64,000 nucleotides of DNA from Mactra quadrangularis (Eukaryota; Mollusca; Bivalvia; Venerida; Mactridae). Shown piece by piece: positions 1 to 12,700 of this stretch. The notes beneath the pieces were generated by a model. It was not told the DNA's origin. It ran no database searches and was given only the letters and a program-made list of their open reading frames with translations. Where the stretch lies: assembly GCA_025267735.1 (NCBI GenBank), contig CM046308.1:34895267-34959266 (forward strand). The letters run 5' to 3'. The translations under genes and the position numbers were made by a program. Each line of letters opens with the position of its first letter. The stretch's first letter is position 1.

Positions 1-138
1 ATCGAGCCAGTAGGATAAAGTTTATTGCTTAAGGAAACAACGGGGTAGGTTTTGGATGGAATTCGAACCAACAAGGAGCTGTCTATCCAATGATTACCAG
101 TACAACGTCGTAACCATTCGACCAATGTTGTTGAGGGG
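1..138 (-). mobile_element. tRNA-derived SINE, head and part of body
   Basis: On the minus strand a pol III promoter is visible: an A-box-like GGTCGAATGGTTACGACG (complement of 105-122) and a B box GGTTCGAATTCC (complement of 58-69). The body continues to the window edge (TTGTTTCCTTAAGCAATAAA). Related copies lie at 43497-43606 (minus, B box deleted) and 32385-32465 (plus, tail part). Confidence 0.65.
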
Positions 139-704
139 CAACTGTACTTGGATAAAACGACCATTTTATAGAGTTTTCACTGTATTGTACTGTCATTGAT
201 TTTGTTATTCAAATAAAACACTGCATATGAAATTTAATACTAACTATTATTGTTCTATTTACCGGCTTCATGAACACGGTTTAAAATGCACCCGGTTATC
301 GATAGACTCAATATTTTTTTATACAGAGTTTAAATAAACGGTGCATGCATATTGATTTTGCAGCGATTAACTTCAGAGCTATTTTCAGAAAATATAAACC
401 GTGGATATATTCATATCAAGGACGTTTTTGGAAAACGCGACGATACTGACACCAATTAAATACAGCAGGTAACGCGATTAAGAACGTCAAAACGTTATCT
501 CCAAGTTTTAAAGTGGCACCCTAACTAAAATATCAACAAATTTAAGTGGAAGACTTCGCAACTATGTATATGTGTGTTTACTTATTTAATCTTACTTAAA
601 TATTGCCAATTACACTGATAAACCTATTTTAAATTTTGATTGGAGAATGGAAATACACTGATACTATTGTGAATTATACTTTTAAAAAAGGAAAAACATA
701 CGTA
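139..704. other. Upstream region of gene 1
   Basis: AT-rich sequence between the SINE and the gene 1 start codon. No TATA-type core promoter, exon or repeat could be named with confidence. Confidence 0.4.
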
Positions 705-777
705 ATGGAAGTTCTGGCGCCTGGAAGAATTTATAATGTTATAGCACGGCAAGAAATTAATGGATTCTATTACGAAG
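705..777 (+). CDS. Gene 1 exon 1 (start codon)
   Basis: ATG at 705 and donor GTATAG at 778; exit phase 1. The exon encodes the first strand pair of a Tudor-like module (APGRIYNVIARQEINGFYYE) and matches the end of gene 2's exon 37157-37337 (LRVIACDRYDGLYYS), with the same exit phase. The reading frame is open upstream of the ATG, so an earlier non-recognised exon cannot be ruled out, but the ATG context is strong. Confidence 0.75.
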
Positions 778-3700
778 GTATAGTTCGTCTAATCATTATG
801 CATTCAAATTGTTAAGCCACGTTTTTTTAACAAAATTTGTTACTTTCATTTGCATAATATAAATTTTGAGCATTTATCTGATAAATTTCGAAGATTAATA
901 AATTCTAATAAAATCTTATGCGCGTAAACTTATTACATGTTAAAGAAAATATATTTTGGTATCTATATAAATATAAGTACGAGCTTTGATGCACACAATA
1001 AATAAAGAGTGCTCCATTTAACAAGGGTATCAAAACGAATCCCTATTATTTTAATAATAGCGATTTTTGGAAACGCCTTAACTAGAATTAAACGGTTACT
1101 AGCATTTAAATAGTGTCCGCTAAATTGGCAGAAGAACTTATTGATCAAGTCCACTCGTTCAACGATCACTTAGTGCGACAAATCTGTTTTTTAGTGTTGT
1201 ACATGTATCATATTATTAATGTTCGCTTGTACAAGTCGTATCCTAGGTCAAGCGTATGTTTGTACTTTAAACAATGGACTTGCCAACAAAATAGGTGAAT
1301 AAGCTATTGCATGAACAGAATTTACTGATTAAAACAGGTCATTTTATGTGTAACATTTCTTTTAAATAGTGTGTATGCACATTGTAACTTTTTAATAATG
1401 ATGTGTTTATAAAATGAGTGTAAATTAACTAAACTACAAAATTGTAATATAATTCACCCCTAAATATTGGTGTGTAATGATACTGGCTATGTGTATATAC
1501 GCAATGTTTACGTGGACGACCTGTACTGTCTGTGCGTGCATAATTCATAAATAAACAATATATTAAGCCTATACAATGATGTTCGCCCTTGGCACACATT
1601 TTTCACTATCTATAAGGACATTTTTATCAGAGTTCTTAAATTGAAATTTACTTTACGTTATAAAACGACGTCAGATAAACATGCAAACAAAAGATACATT
1701 TTGTACCAGCATGTAAAAGGTAAGGCCACAACAAATTGATGATGTGTTCTACGGATTTTTCAGGAAGATAATGGGGCGAGCGAGCGAAGAAAAAACTATT
1801 TAAAAATCTTAATTCAGTTGCTTTATACAGCGTTTTGAACAACTTTTTATTAGCGAGCAAGGAAATAAAAATATTTTATTGTAAAAACCGTCTATGTACA
1901 GCAGGAGTTTCAATATGACTCAATTACCTGTTCCTGTCATTCTATCTGAATAGCTGATTAATATTTCATCAAATTACGACAGTGCAGTATGAATAATACA
2001 GAAAAAGATAGACGAGATAATAACAATTCTACAATTGACTATTTCTACTTATGTTATACATGTTATACCTGTTATTCATTTTTGAATTGCATGCATTGAA
2101 TCGTATTTCTATAGAAGTGAACCGCGGCGAATTAAGTAAACAAATCAGAATGGCAATAATATGTTTTAGGGATTGGTTTCTATTTCTAAAAATAGAATAC
2201 ACGTATCTTCGATCGTTAATTATTGTCCGTAACTATTGATCAAGCGCTCTAATAATTTCCGTTTGAAATCGTAAAGTCAGTTCGGTAATGTTCGTTGATG
2301 GTCGTCATTGGTCGTTTTAATGTTACGACCAATACATTGGCTTTATTTAGATCAACGTAAATCTCCGAATATTCATTAGTGTCAGTTTAATAACTATCGA
2401 CTGTTAGAACATTTTAAAGCAGTGATCAGTACTAGTACAAAATTGTTTTCAATGTCATTGTATTGTACAATGTATTTGTACAGTCTAGATATGTATTGAG
2501 GTAGTTACGGTTTGGCTACAATGCATTCTATACAGAACAGAGCATAACTAAAGCGATCAAACATTCTATTTCTCAAATAACATGCAAAATACATTGACAA
2601 TTATTGAATATCAAAGTTCAAGGTTGCTATATAAACGTTTAAACAAGTACGTTAATATCAATATAACGGTTACAAAAAAAATCATATCGAACGTTACTTT
2701 ATAAGTAACTTAAATGTATTTCCAATGTGTCATATCATGTAAGAATATATTCATGTATCAGGGTACAATCCTGCAACTTGCAAAGATTTTTGTTAATATT
2801 TATAAATTCGTCAAACTTGCAATGATTTTTGGTAATATTTATAACATATTGTCAAACTTGCAACGGCACCCACTGTAAGGCACATAAATGTTTAAATATA
2901 CAAATACCCATGATATTTTTTCTCAATACTTCATAAATTTATGACAGTGATGCCATCTAATTAATTGCAAATTTGACAAATATTTCTTAATTTTTGAAAT
3001 TGTACCTTCATGTTGTATTTATTTGTTCATGTTAAAATTAGCTCACATTTATTTACTCTGTAAACTGTGACAAAATAAAAGATATGTTCTGTTCTGTTCT
3101 GTTTTAGTTACGTGATCTTCAGAACATTAACAAACTCTTGTAGTTTTTTCAATCAAATTCTTGCAGCAGCTTGACCCATAGTGCATAAAATTACGATTAC
3201 ATACATGTACGTTTTTTGTCCGAAAATGCCAATGTTAACCTATGAATTGAAATTGTTTATTATAAAATTATTTTTGCAAATTACCTAGTACTGTAGTACA
3301 TGTGTACCTTTCGGTTTTCGTGCAAATTTTGAAGCTAACGATCAATAACTGGACAAATTGGTAATTGCTAGTAAAGAAAGGTAGTAGTTACTTTATGAAC
3401 TACATGGTGATATTCAATTATATGTCCAGAAAGAAAAAATAATCGACTCAAAGCATGTGCTTGTTTCCCTATTCAGTTATTACTGTAGTTCACATGACAA
3501 TATCGGACCCTGTATAGTGTATATGCATAAAAAAAGTATTCCAGTGCTATATCATAAGCTTTTGGGTTAGAGAGATTCCTAGTTCAAGTCCCTCAAGGGA
3601 CACTGATAATGTCTTAAATAAATATTTCAGTGGTAGCCACTTAACTTATCAAAGCTGTCAAACAATACTGTTTACTGATGACTTCCATTTCGATGAACAA

Positions 3701-6700
3701 GTGTTATTATGCAAGATAGCTAAGTATTAATGTATATGGAACCAGACTTTTTATGTGTGTCAGACTACAATGTAGTCACTACATACATAGTAACTATAGA
3801 TACTTTTATCTATGTCTTTGGTCAGACGGTCTGTTCGGCTCTCGAGCATGAACATCTAACCAAATTTTCGCCCTCTAAAGCCGTGCCTTCAATTTAATGT
3901 AGCACAATTTTATACATTTTGTTCAGGACGCGTTAACAGTGATATACCAACAAAAGTGAATGGCAGAGACGTCTACCATGTGGATTTTAAATATTTACCT
4001 GAACAGGTTGTTCAACGTGAACATGTAATCATACTTAAAGGAGCCAGGCCATGGCCAAACTTACAGGTATGCTGTCTTGATAATTATACCCCCGCTTCAA
4101 AGAAGAGGGGGGTATACTGTTTTACCCTTGTCCGTGCGTGCGTCCGTGCGTCCGTTCGTCCGTGCGTCCGTGCGTCCGTTACAAAATTTCCGTCGCAGTT
4201 TTCTCAGCAACTGTAACATGCAGCAGCCTAATACTTTGCATATTGCTTCATCCCATAGTCCCATGTGGTGTAAAGCGATTTCATGCTCCTTGCTCATCTA
4301 CTTCCTGTTTATCGCATATTTTTAGATTTTGGCGGGGGTATCACTAGTGAGCATTAGCTCACAGATTTACTTGTTTTATGAAATTTACTGTTTCAACCGG
4401 CTGATGATTCTTGAACGTATCGAATATATTTTGTAGTCGTAAAAACTGTACAAACGTTTATCTAATTAAAAAAGTTTACGAGCCACATGAATAAACCGCC
4501 TACAGATAATTGTTGACCAACTTCAAATTGGCCTGAAATGTTGTGGATCAATTTTTACAAAATTATTTTTCTTTAAATGCAACATTCATTGAAGAAATGT
4601 ATTGTAATGACAATGTGAAGATTAAAGAGATAGCTTATAAGCTATTATTGCATATGTTACTATAAATAGTAACAAATTTGCCGGGAAGTGTGCCGAGATT
4701 ATGTCGGCATTATATTCCAGTATTGAGCAAGTGTGCCAAAATACAATATCGGCACACTTCCTAGTGTGCCACAAATCCGTATCGAGACAACTTCCGGTCA
4801 TTTCAAGCTGTCCAACAATGGCTGACTTCTTTAAGTCGATATCGGCACACTTACCCCGGCATCGGGCCTCAGGCTGAAACTCTCGAGCCAATACCTAATC
4901 AAGTGTGCCGATATCCTCCCTAAGACACACTTGTCCTGTTCAATAACGTAGAATACCGCCTCTCTGTTTTTAAGACGAAGTTCATGGAGACTTTCTGTAG
5001 GTCTTTAAACACCTTTCTGTGAAACGTATCTGTTAAACTAATCATATAACTATAGAAATTAACTTATAGAAACGATGAACTACACCAATTTAAAGCAGAG
5101 ACAATCAATTCTTTTACAAGGAATACAAAAACCTGCTTAATCAGAAGTTTGCATGTAAATTGCATGTAGCTATGCTGTTTAATATGAGCATGGAATGACT
5201 AGATATCTCTGTGTTTTCTTTCAGCCATACAACTATGTTTTAGTGAAGATAAAACCAAGAAGAAAACCACGTATCCCACATTATGTACCTGGACTAGTTT
5301 TTGCATTACCTTTACAAAATAGACCACGTTTATACACTGTAGTATTGTATAATAAACAACAGGTATAGTATCGTGAAACCTGAGAAACCCAACAACTCTT
5401 GTCTTGTAACCGTGCTATTCGCAATTGTCTATGTATGTTCATGGTCAGAAGCTAGCTAAGGCTTGATGCTGAATAAACGTAAATGTATTACATTGCATAT
5501 GGGCTAACATTCTGACGTTATTTCTTAAAATTTACATTGGGAAACAGTTTTATAGTGTTTTGTGTAGAATCCGTGCCGGTCACATATGGGCACATGCTAA
5601 CACCTCGAAGTAATATCTTAAAATGAAAATTAGAATATATGGGTGAAACAGTTGGATTTTTTTATACAAAGGCAAGCTAGTATATCGCTAAAACTTAAGT
5701 CATCAGAAACGCTGGAGATGTGAACGGCCACCAATAATCATCAAAGAATTTTATTAAATTTCGGCGACACAAAAACTGAGTAAGCAATAACTGTTAACAC
5801 GGTTAATTGGTTCTTTTATTCTATTGCAATGTAATCCAGCTTATTTCCATATGCCTTTAACAACAAACAGAAAAAACTCTGTCAACAAAATGATTACATT
5901 ATTATGAAGATAAAGATACATTAAATTAAGCAGACTGAATTCATTAACAAGAGCTTTATTGTTGTCATTGTAGATATGTACCAAACGATCAAAGATAGTT
6001 TTAATTGGTCCAGATAGATACAACGTCATAATAAGGTACGTATACATTCTCGCACTATCTTTTCCTTTCTATAGAGATATTGTCAAAAAATTGTTATACC
6101 GTGTTATATTTGTACTGCAATCGTGATTTTAATATTTGTACTGTAATCGTGAATCTAATATTTGTACTGCAACGATGAATCTAATATTTGTACTGCAACG
6201 ATGATTCTAATATTTGTACTGCAACGATGATTCTTATATTTGTACTGCAATCGTGATTCTAATATTTGTACTGTGTTCGTGATTTAAATATTTGTACAGC
6301 AACGATAATTCAAATATTTGTACTGCAACGATGATTCAAATATTTGTACTGCAACGATGATTCAATTATTTGTACTGCAACAGAGACTCTAATATTTGTA
6401 CTGCAACGATGATTCTAATATATGTACTGTAACCACGATTCTAATATTTGTACTGCAGCAATGAATCTAATATTTGTACTGCAACAATGATTCTTATATT
6501 TGTACTGTAATCGTGATTCTAATATTTGTACTGTGTTCGTGATTTAAATATTTGTACAGCAACGATAATTCAAATATTTGTACTGCAACGATGATTCAAA
6601 TATTTGTACTGCAACGATGATTCTAATATTTGTACTGTAATCGACATTCTAACATTTGTACTACAACGATGACTCTAACATTTGTTCTGCAATGATGAGC

Positions 6701-9700
6701 CGAATATTTGTTCTGAAATAATGATTCAAATATTTGTACAGTTATTGTGATTCTAATATTTGTACTGCAATGATGTGTAATTCAATGATGATTCTAATAT
6801 TTGTACTACAAGAATGATTCTAATGTTTGTACTACAAATGTGATTCTTAAATCTTTAAAGTCATTATTATTCTTGTATTTGCACTGTAATTGTGATTGTA
6901 ATATTTGTTAAATTATTATTCTAATATTTCGTCTGAATGATAATTTTAATCTACGTTATCCTATAATGGTAATGTGAATATTTAATCTGGTTAAAGTTTC
7001 ATCTTTAAAACACCATTATTAGCTCCTCTATATAAATTATCAAATATCTTATCTAACGATTTCAAATATATCATTGAAAGTTGTTTTCTTTTATTTTGCA
7101 GGTTGCTTATAAGAGGTAAGTATAATACAATGTGTAACTAAAAACACGAATTCGCACCTACAGGTCGTATTCTAGGTCATGCGTGTTTTTGTACTTCAAA
7201 CTATGGACTTGCCCGATAAATAGGTGAATTAGCTGATGCATGAACAGCATTCCAATGATTTAAACATATACCACTTTGATATTTAACATCTATTTTACAC
7301 AGTTTATTTGTTAATTTGTTAATTTTATATAACGATATGTTTATAAAATATGTGTTAACTTACTGAAGTATAATATTGTTAATTCTAACATAGGCACGTG
7401 CGTTTTCACTCTTTATTTAATGTGACGTCATCTATGCTTTATTATTTAACAAAATATAGCTCGTGACGGCTGTTGAAATTTTACTCCCCACGTTAAATGC
7501 GCAAAGCCGAAAATGGCGCCCGAGTTTATAAGGGTTGACTTTTACAATTTGGTTTCTATTCTATAATTAAGATTTTAATATTTTTTGTTCGGAATAAGAA
7601 ACACCTATCCGTGAGAATTGTGTAAATAAATGCTATTTTCGGCCTTTGCACAGGGGTGGATTTCAACAGCATGACGTTTCTGACAGTTAAAAATAGTTCT
7701 ATAAATATATCTTTTCTATGGATGTATTTTACGATGTTAGAATCGAAATAACTTACAGTTGTCTATATTTTGTTGTCTAATAAAATATAGGCACTCGTTT
7801 GATGCGCTTATTAAATCACTCGTGCTAAAGCACTCGTGATTTAATCATACGCACATCACAACTCGTGCCTATATTTTATTAGACAACAAAATATAGACAA
7901 CTGTAAGTTATTTCTTAAATATAGTTCGAACAAAACACTGTTTATAATAACAATACAATAAACTAATCCACGACGAGGGACGCCCAGGATGACAATAATA
8001 TATAAACATGTGATATGTTTTACGATTGTCGCAGTTGTTAGTGTAATGTAAAGATTTTTACCATTACAAGCATGATTTACCAAGAAATGGTGAATCCATC
8101 ATGCTAATTTTGTTAAAATGAATTACACACATTTTATTTTCAATACTGCCTACCCCTCAAATGGATTGTCTCGTTTTTAATGTTTACCCAAACACGTTTT
8201 GTTTTTTGTACGCACTATAATTCCCACCCAAATATTGGTGTGTAATGAAGCTAGCAATGTTTATATACGCAATGTTTACGTGGACGACCTGTACCAAAGA
8301 ACAAACTACAGGTCGTATTCTAGGTCATGCGTGTTATTGTACTTTAAATAATGGACTTGCCCACTAAATAGGTGAATAAGCTAATGCATGAACAGCATTT
8401 TACTGATTTAAACAGGCCGTTTTTATGTGTAACAATTATTTTAAATATTGTGTATGCACAATGTAAATTTTATATAATGATATGCTTATAAAATAGGTGT
8501 AAATTAATGAAACCATAAAATTGTAAAAATAGTTCACCCCTAAATATTGGTGTGAAATGAAACTGGCTATGTTTATATACGCAATGTTTACGTGGACGAC
8601 CTGTATAGTGCGTACAAAAAACAAAACACTGTTTACAAAAACAATAGAATACAACTTTTATTTTCAATACTGCCTACCTCTGGAATGGATTGGTTAATTT
8701 TAAATGTTTACTCAAACACGTTTTGTTATTGTGTACGCACTATATGCTCCAAGATTATATGTTCTAAATTATTGTGGGGAACAAACTGCTTTATTGTTTG
8801 CTGTTTCTATCACAGTTGAACCAGAAGAACCTAAAAACCAAAAAAAACCTGTACCACCAAAAAATAAACCACCTACTACTGATACTGGCACTGACCCTGA
8901 CCCTGACACTGGCACTGACACTGGCACTGGCACAGGTAGTCAGGTACCTCCTATCAATCCCACTTCTAACAACTCAACGCAAACATCCGCCATTGTAACG
9001 GCTGACAAAAGTTCTACAGCAAAAACAAGTAAATATTTTATTCTATTACATATCATCCATGTATTATGTAAATATAGTTTAGTACGCATTTTATTGTACC
9101 ATTGAAAACGGACTTCATCTAAAAGCTTTAAAAGAAATATTTTGATGCGTCTGAGCAAAACTAGTCTATATCTTTCTTTATTTACATGTAGTTAAACTAG
9201 TTTCTGCAGACCCATTGATTCTCTGATCTGCCTGCAAATGTAAAGATCTCATACCATATTTGGTTAAAGTCATTTTGAATATGTGATTAGTTGTTTATAA
9301 GGACCTTTTGTAAGTGCAAATAACAAGAAAACATGTTTGTTTTCGTACATGTTAAGCTCATTATATTTTGATATGTTTGTCATGGACAAAATACTCCAAG
9401 GCCTCTAGACTAAATTTTTTGTCTTGATAAATGCCCTAATATCGAGGCCAACATTGCTTCAGACAATCGAAGGGAGATAATTTGTTGTAGAAATGGAATA
9501 TCTTATTTGGTTACTCCCTTTTGCTCTATTGTACACAAATAGTCTGGATTACCTGCCCCTTGCCACTATCGTTTACCCGTCAAAATACGACTAGGGACCA
9601 GACAGGCTAAATGACTGATACCAATTGTCATAGTAGTGTTAGTTAGATGGCCAGATGATCAAAGGGACATAATTTGTTGTGGAAATAATATTTCTTATTG

Positions 9701-12700
9701 GGTTATTTCCCTATGTTTATTGTACAGAAAAAGCACAGAAAGAAGTTCAAGTACTGATACCTATCAATGCAGTGGTGTTAGCTCGATGGTTAGATGATGG
9801 TTGGTTCTATTATGGTCGTATTGTAACACAGCCTGATGATGATGATGATGATAACTGCTACACTGTTATAGATGCTAGCCAACATAGAGAATTAATAAAA
9901 CACGAAGATATCTTTAGAGATACAGAAAAACCATTTGATGCCATTCAGGTATATTAGTAGATCCAGGTGGGTTAAGGAATGAAGACTCCGTTACAACCTT
10001 AGAAGTTTATGATTTTGTCTTTGACTCATTATTCCCTATCCTAACGTGGGTGAAACAAATCAAAATGCCTTTACGAGTTCTTCTTAAATTATGTAATACA
10101 TGTACATTTGTATTGCTAAATAATGTGGAAAGTTTGGTCCTTAATAGTCCTTTAAGAGCACTTTCCTCATCATTCCTTTGGTAAACAGTGATCAGGAAGG
10201 TTTTATTTTTGTGGCCAGGATCTTCCTGCTGGAGTTTTTAAAGTATCAGATAAACAACTGTGAAATATATATCTGTGACAGATGGGTCGTGAGGATAAGA
10301 CCATAAAGCAATCGTTGTTCTTCACGTGATAAGGAAGTTAGTTGCTTAAAAAGAATGGTTCCAAGTCTAGCACTGGTGCACCCCAAGAACAATAGTATGA
10401 GTTAACTTTTCATCACATCTGACCGAGGCTGACTGTGGGAATTGTATGTTAAGCAAATATAAAATAAACATTTTTTTTATTTCAGCAATCAATTGTGATG
10501 TACCAAACACCAAATGTTATTTCTATTTCATCAATCAATTGTGATGTACCAAACACCAAATGTTATTTCTATTTCAGCAATCAATTGTGATGTACCAAAC
10601 ACCAAATGTTATTTCTATTTCAGCAACCAATTGTGATGTACCAAACACCAAATGTTTTTTTTCTATTTTAGCAATCAATTGTGATGTACCAAACACCAAA
10701 TGTTATTTCTATTTCAGCAATCAATTGTGATGTACCAAACACCAAATGTTATTTCTATTTCAGCAATCAATTGTGATGTACCAATCACCAAATGTAATTT
10801 TTATTTCAGCAATCAATTTAGATGAACCAATCACCAAATGTAATTTTTATTTCAGCAATCAATTGTGATGAACCAATCACCAAATGCTATTTCTATTTCA
10901 GCAATCAATTGTGATGAACCAATCACCAAATGCTATTTCTATTTCAGCAATCAATTGTGATGTACCAAACACCAAATGCTATATCTATTTCAGCAACCAA
11001 TTGTGATGAACCAAACACCAAATGTTTTTTTCTATTTTAGCAATCAATTGTTATGAACCAATCACCAAATGTTATTTTTATTTCAGCAATCAATTGTGAT
11101 GAACCAATCACCATTTTTTTTTATTTCAGCAATCAATTGTGATGAACACCAAATAAAATTTCTATTTCAGTCAACAATGTTGATGTACTATACACTTAAT
11201 GTTATTTCTATTACAGCCTGGAGATCACGTGATAGGTTTGCATCCAAAGTATATATACAGTTATGCTCCAGGCATTGCTACAGAGGCCTACGATCTAGGA
11301 GTAGATGTTACCTTCTATGATAATGCTGTGACAAAGTTACCATGGTCTAAAGTCTATAAGATTTCATGTCATAAATATAATGAATATGTTAAATACATAA
11401 ATGATAGACTTTGTACAATACGCGGTGATGTCATAGCTAGGGATGATGAGTCTGGTTTTTATAAACAATGTAAGTTTAATTTTAGTCTCAATTTCTGGAT
11501 AGCTGGTAATGCCTTGATCTGTCCAAAACACTGTATATATTATACATGTGTACTTTTATTATGTATGTAACCCGATAAAAATGTTCTCAACTGAGATTAG
11601 AACCCACGACATTCCAAGTTGTAAGGAACACTTTAAATAACACATGGCCACAAAAGCCAATCTTGTAAAATCTAGCTGGAATGCAAGGGAATATAAGTCG
11701 TTTCATACCTCTGCCAAATATGGAAGTTCCAGAGTAGATGTAACCTAAATTAACCTACCGTTAACCAGCCTTTTATACCTCAGCTACATATTTATGTCTT
11801 TAACAATTTTAGACTTAGTTGATCATTATTTATTTTAAGCAGAAGCGGCCAGTGTGCATTCTGTACATAGAAGGTTAGGATCGTTTGTGTACAGAATAAC
11901 CAGTGTGGTGTCCCAAACCTATACAGACACTGTACCGTTAATAGTGCACCATTACTCCAACAAGACACTTATAAAACATTTTAACATATTTTGTCATTCT
12001 GAGCATTCCCTGTCTTGGATTAGTCCATTAAATTGTTTATATAAACAGTGTTGTGTTTTTGTACAAACTATAACATTGGATTTTTTTCTTCTTAAGATGT
12101 TGCTATATCATCTGACGTGAATCAACACACGGTAAAACTGAAGATATCGGACAACAGATATATGTCTCAACAAGCTATTCATGTATTTCCTATCATTAGA
12201 CCAACAAGACATAATCAACAATCCTGGCAATATGTACTGGCTCCCACAGACTCTACATGTGACACATACCTTCCTGCCAAAGTAACTAGTCAGGAACCAT
12301 TCCAATATACATTGTGTAATGACCAAGAGTAAGTTTTTTTATCTATGATGAGTATAAGCCATTAATAATTCAATTAAATTTATCAATTAAAATGCATTTG
12401 GTTGATAAAAATGATAAAAATTGTTTAGTGTATCTATTTTTGAGTGATGTATAGCCCAACAGAGTCAACCTGAGCTTGAACTACCAAATTATAATAATTA
12501 CTTCACTTTCATTAAATCGAATGCGTGTATACGGTTATACACGTGTTTAATTCTAACAACCGATGTGACTATAAATCAATTTATTAAAAGTGACATGTTA
12601 TTGTACTTTTAATTTTAAGCACATTAGTTTTTGCGGAAACGAGTAAGTCAGCAATATTACGGCACAGTTTCAAAGTATTTATTCTTATGAAAACAACCTT

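Noticed and set aside
4077..4347. Overlapping frames in both strands (Arg/Val/Ser-rich)
   Set aside because: Caused by the CCGT tract of the intronic repeat.
8704..8815. N-terminal extension of the linker exon back to 8704
   Set aside because: It would run into MITE B (8606-8742), and a good acceptor sits at 8816.
10485..11216. CRISPR-like array
   Set aside because: Head-to-tail minisatellite without unique spacers in eukaryotic intronic DNA. The same holds for 6090-6870, 15440-15990 and 48070-48605.
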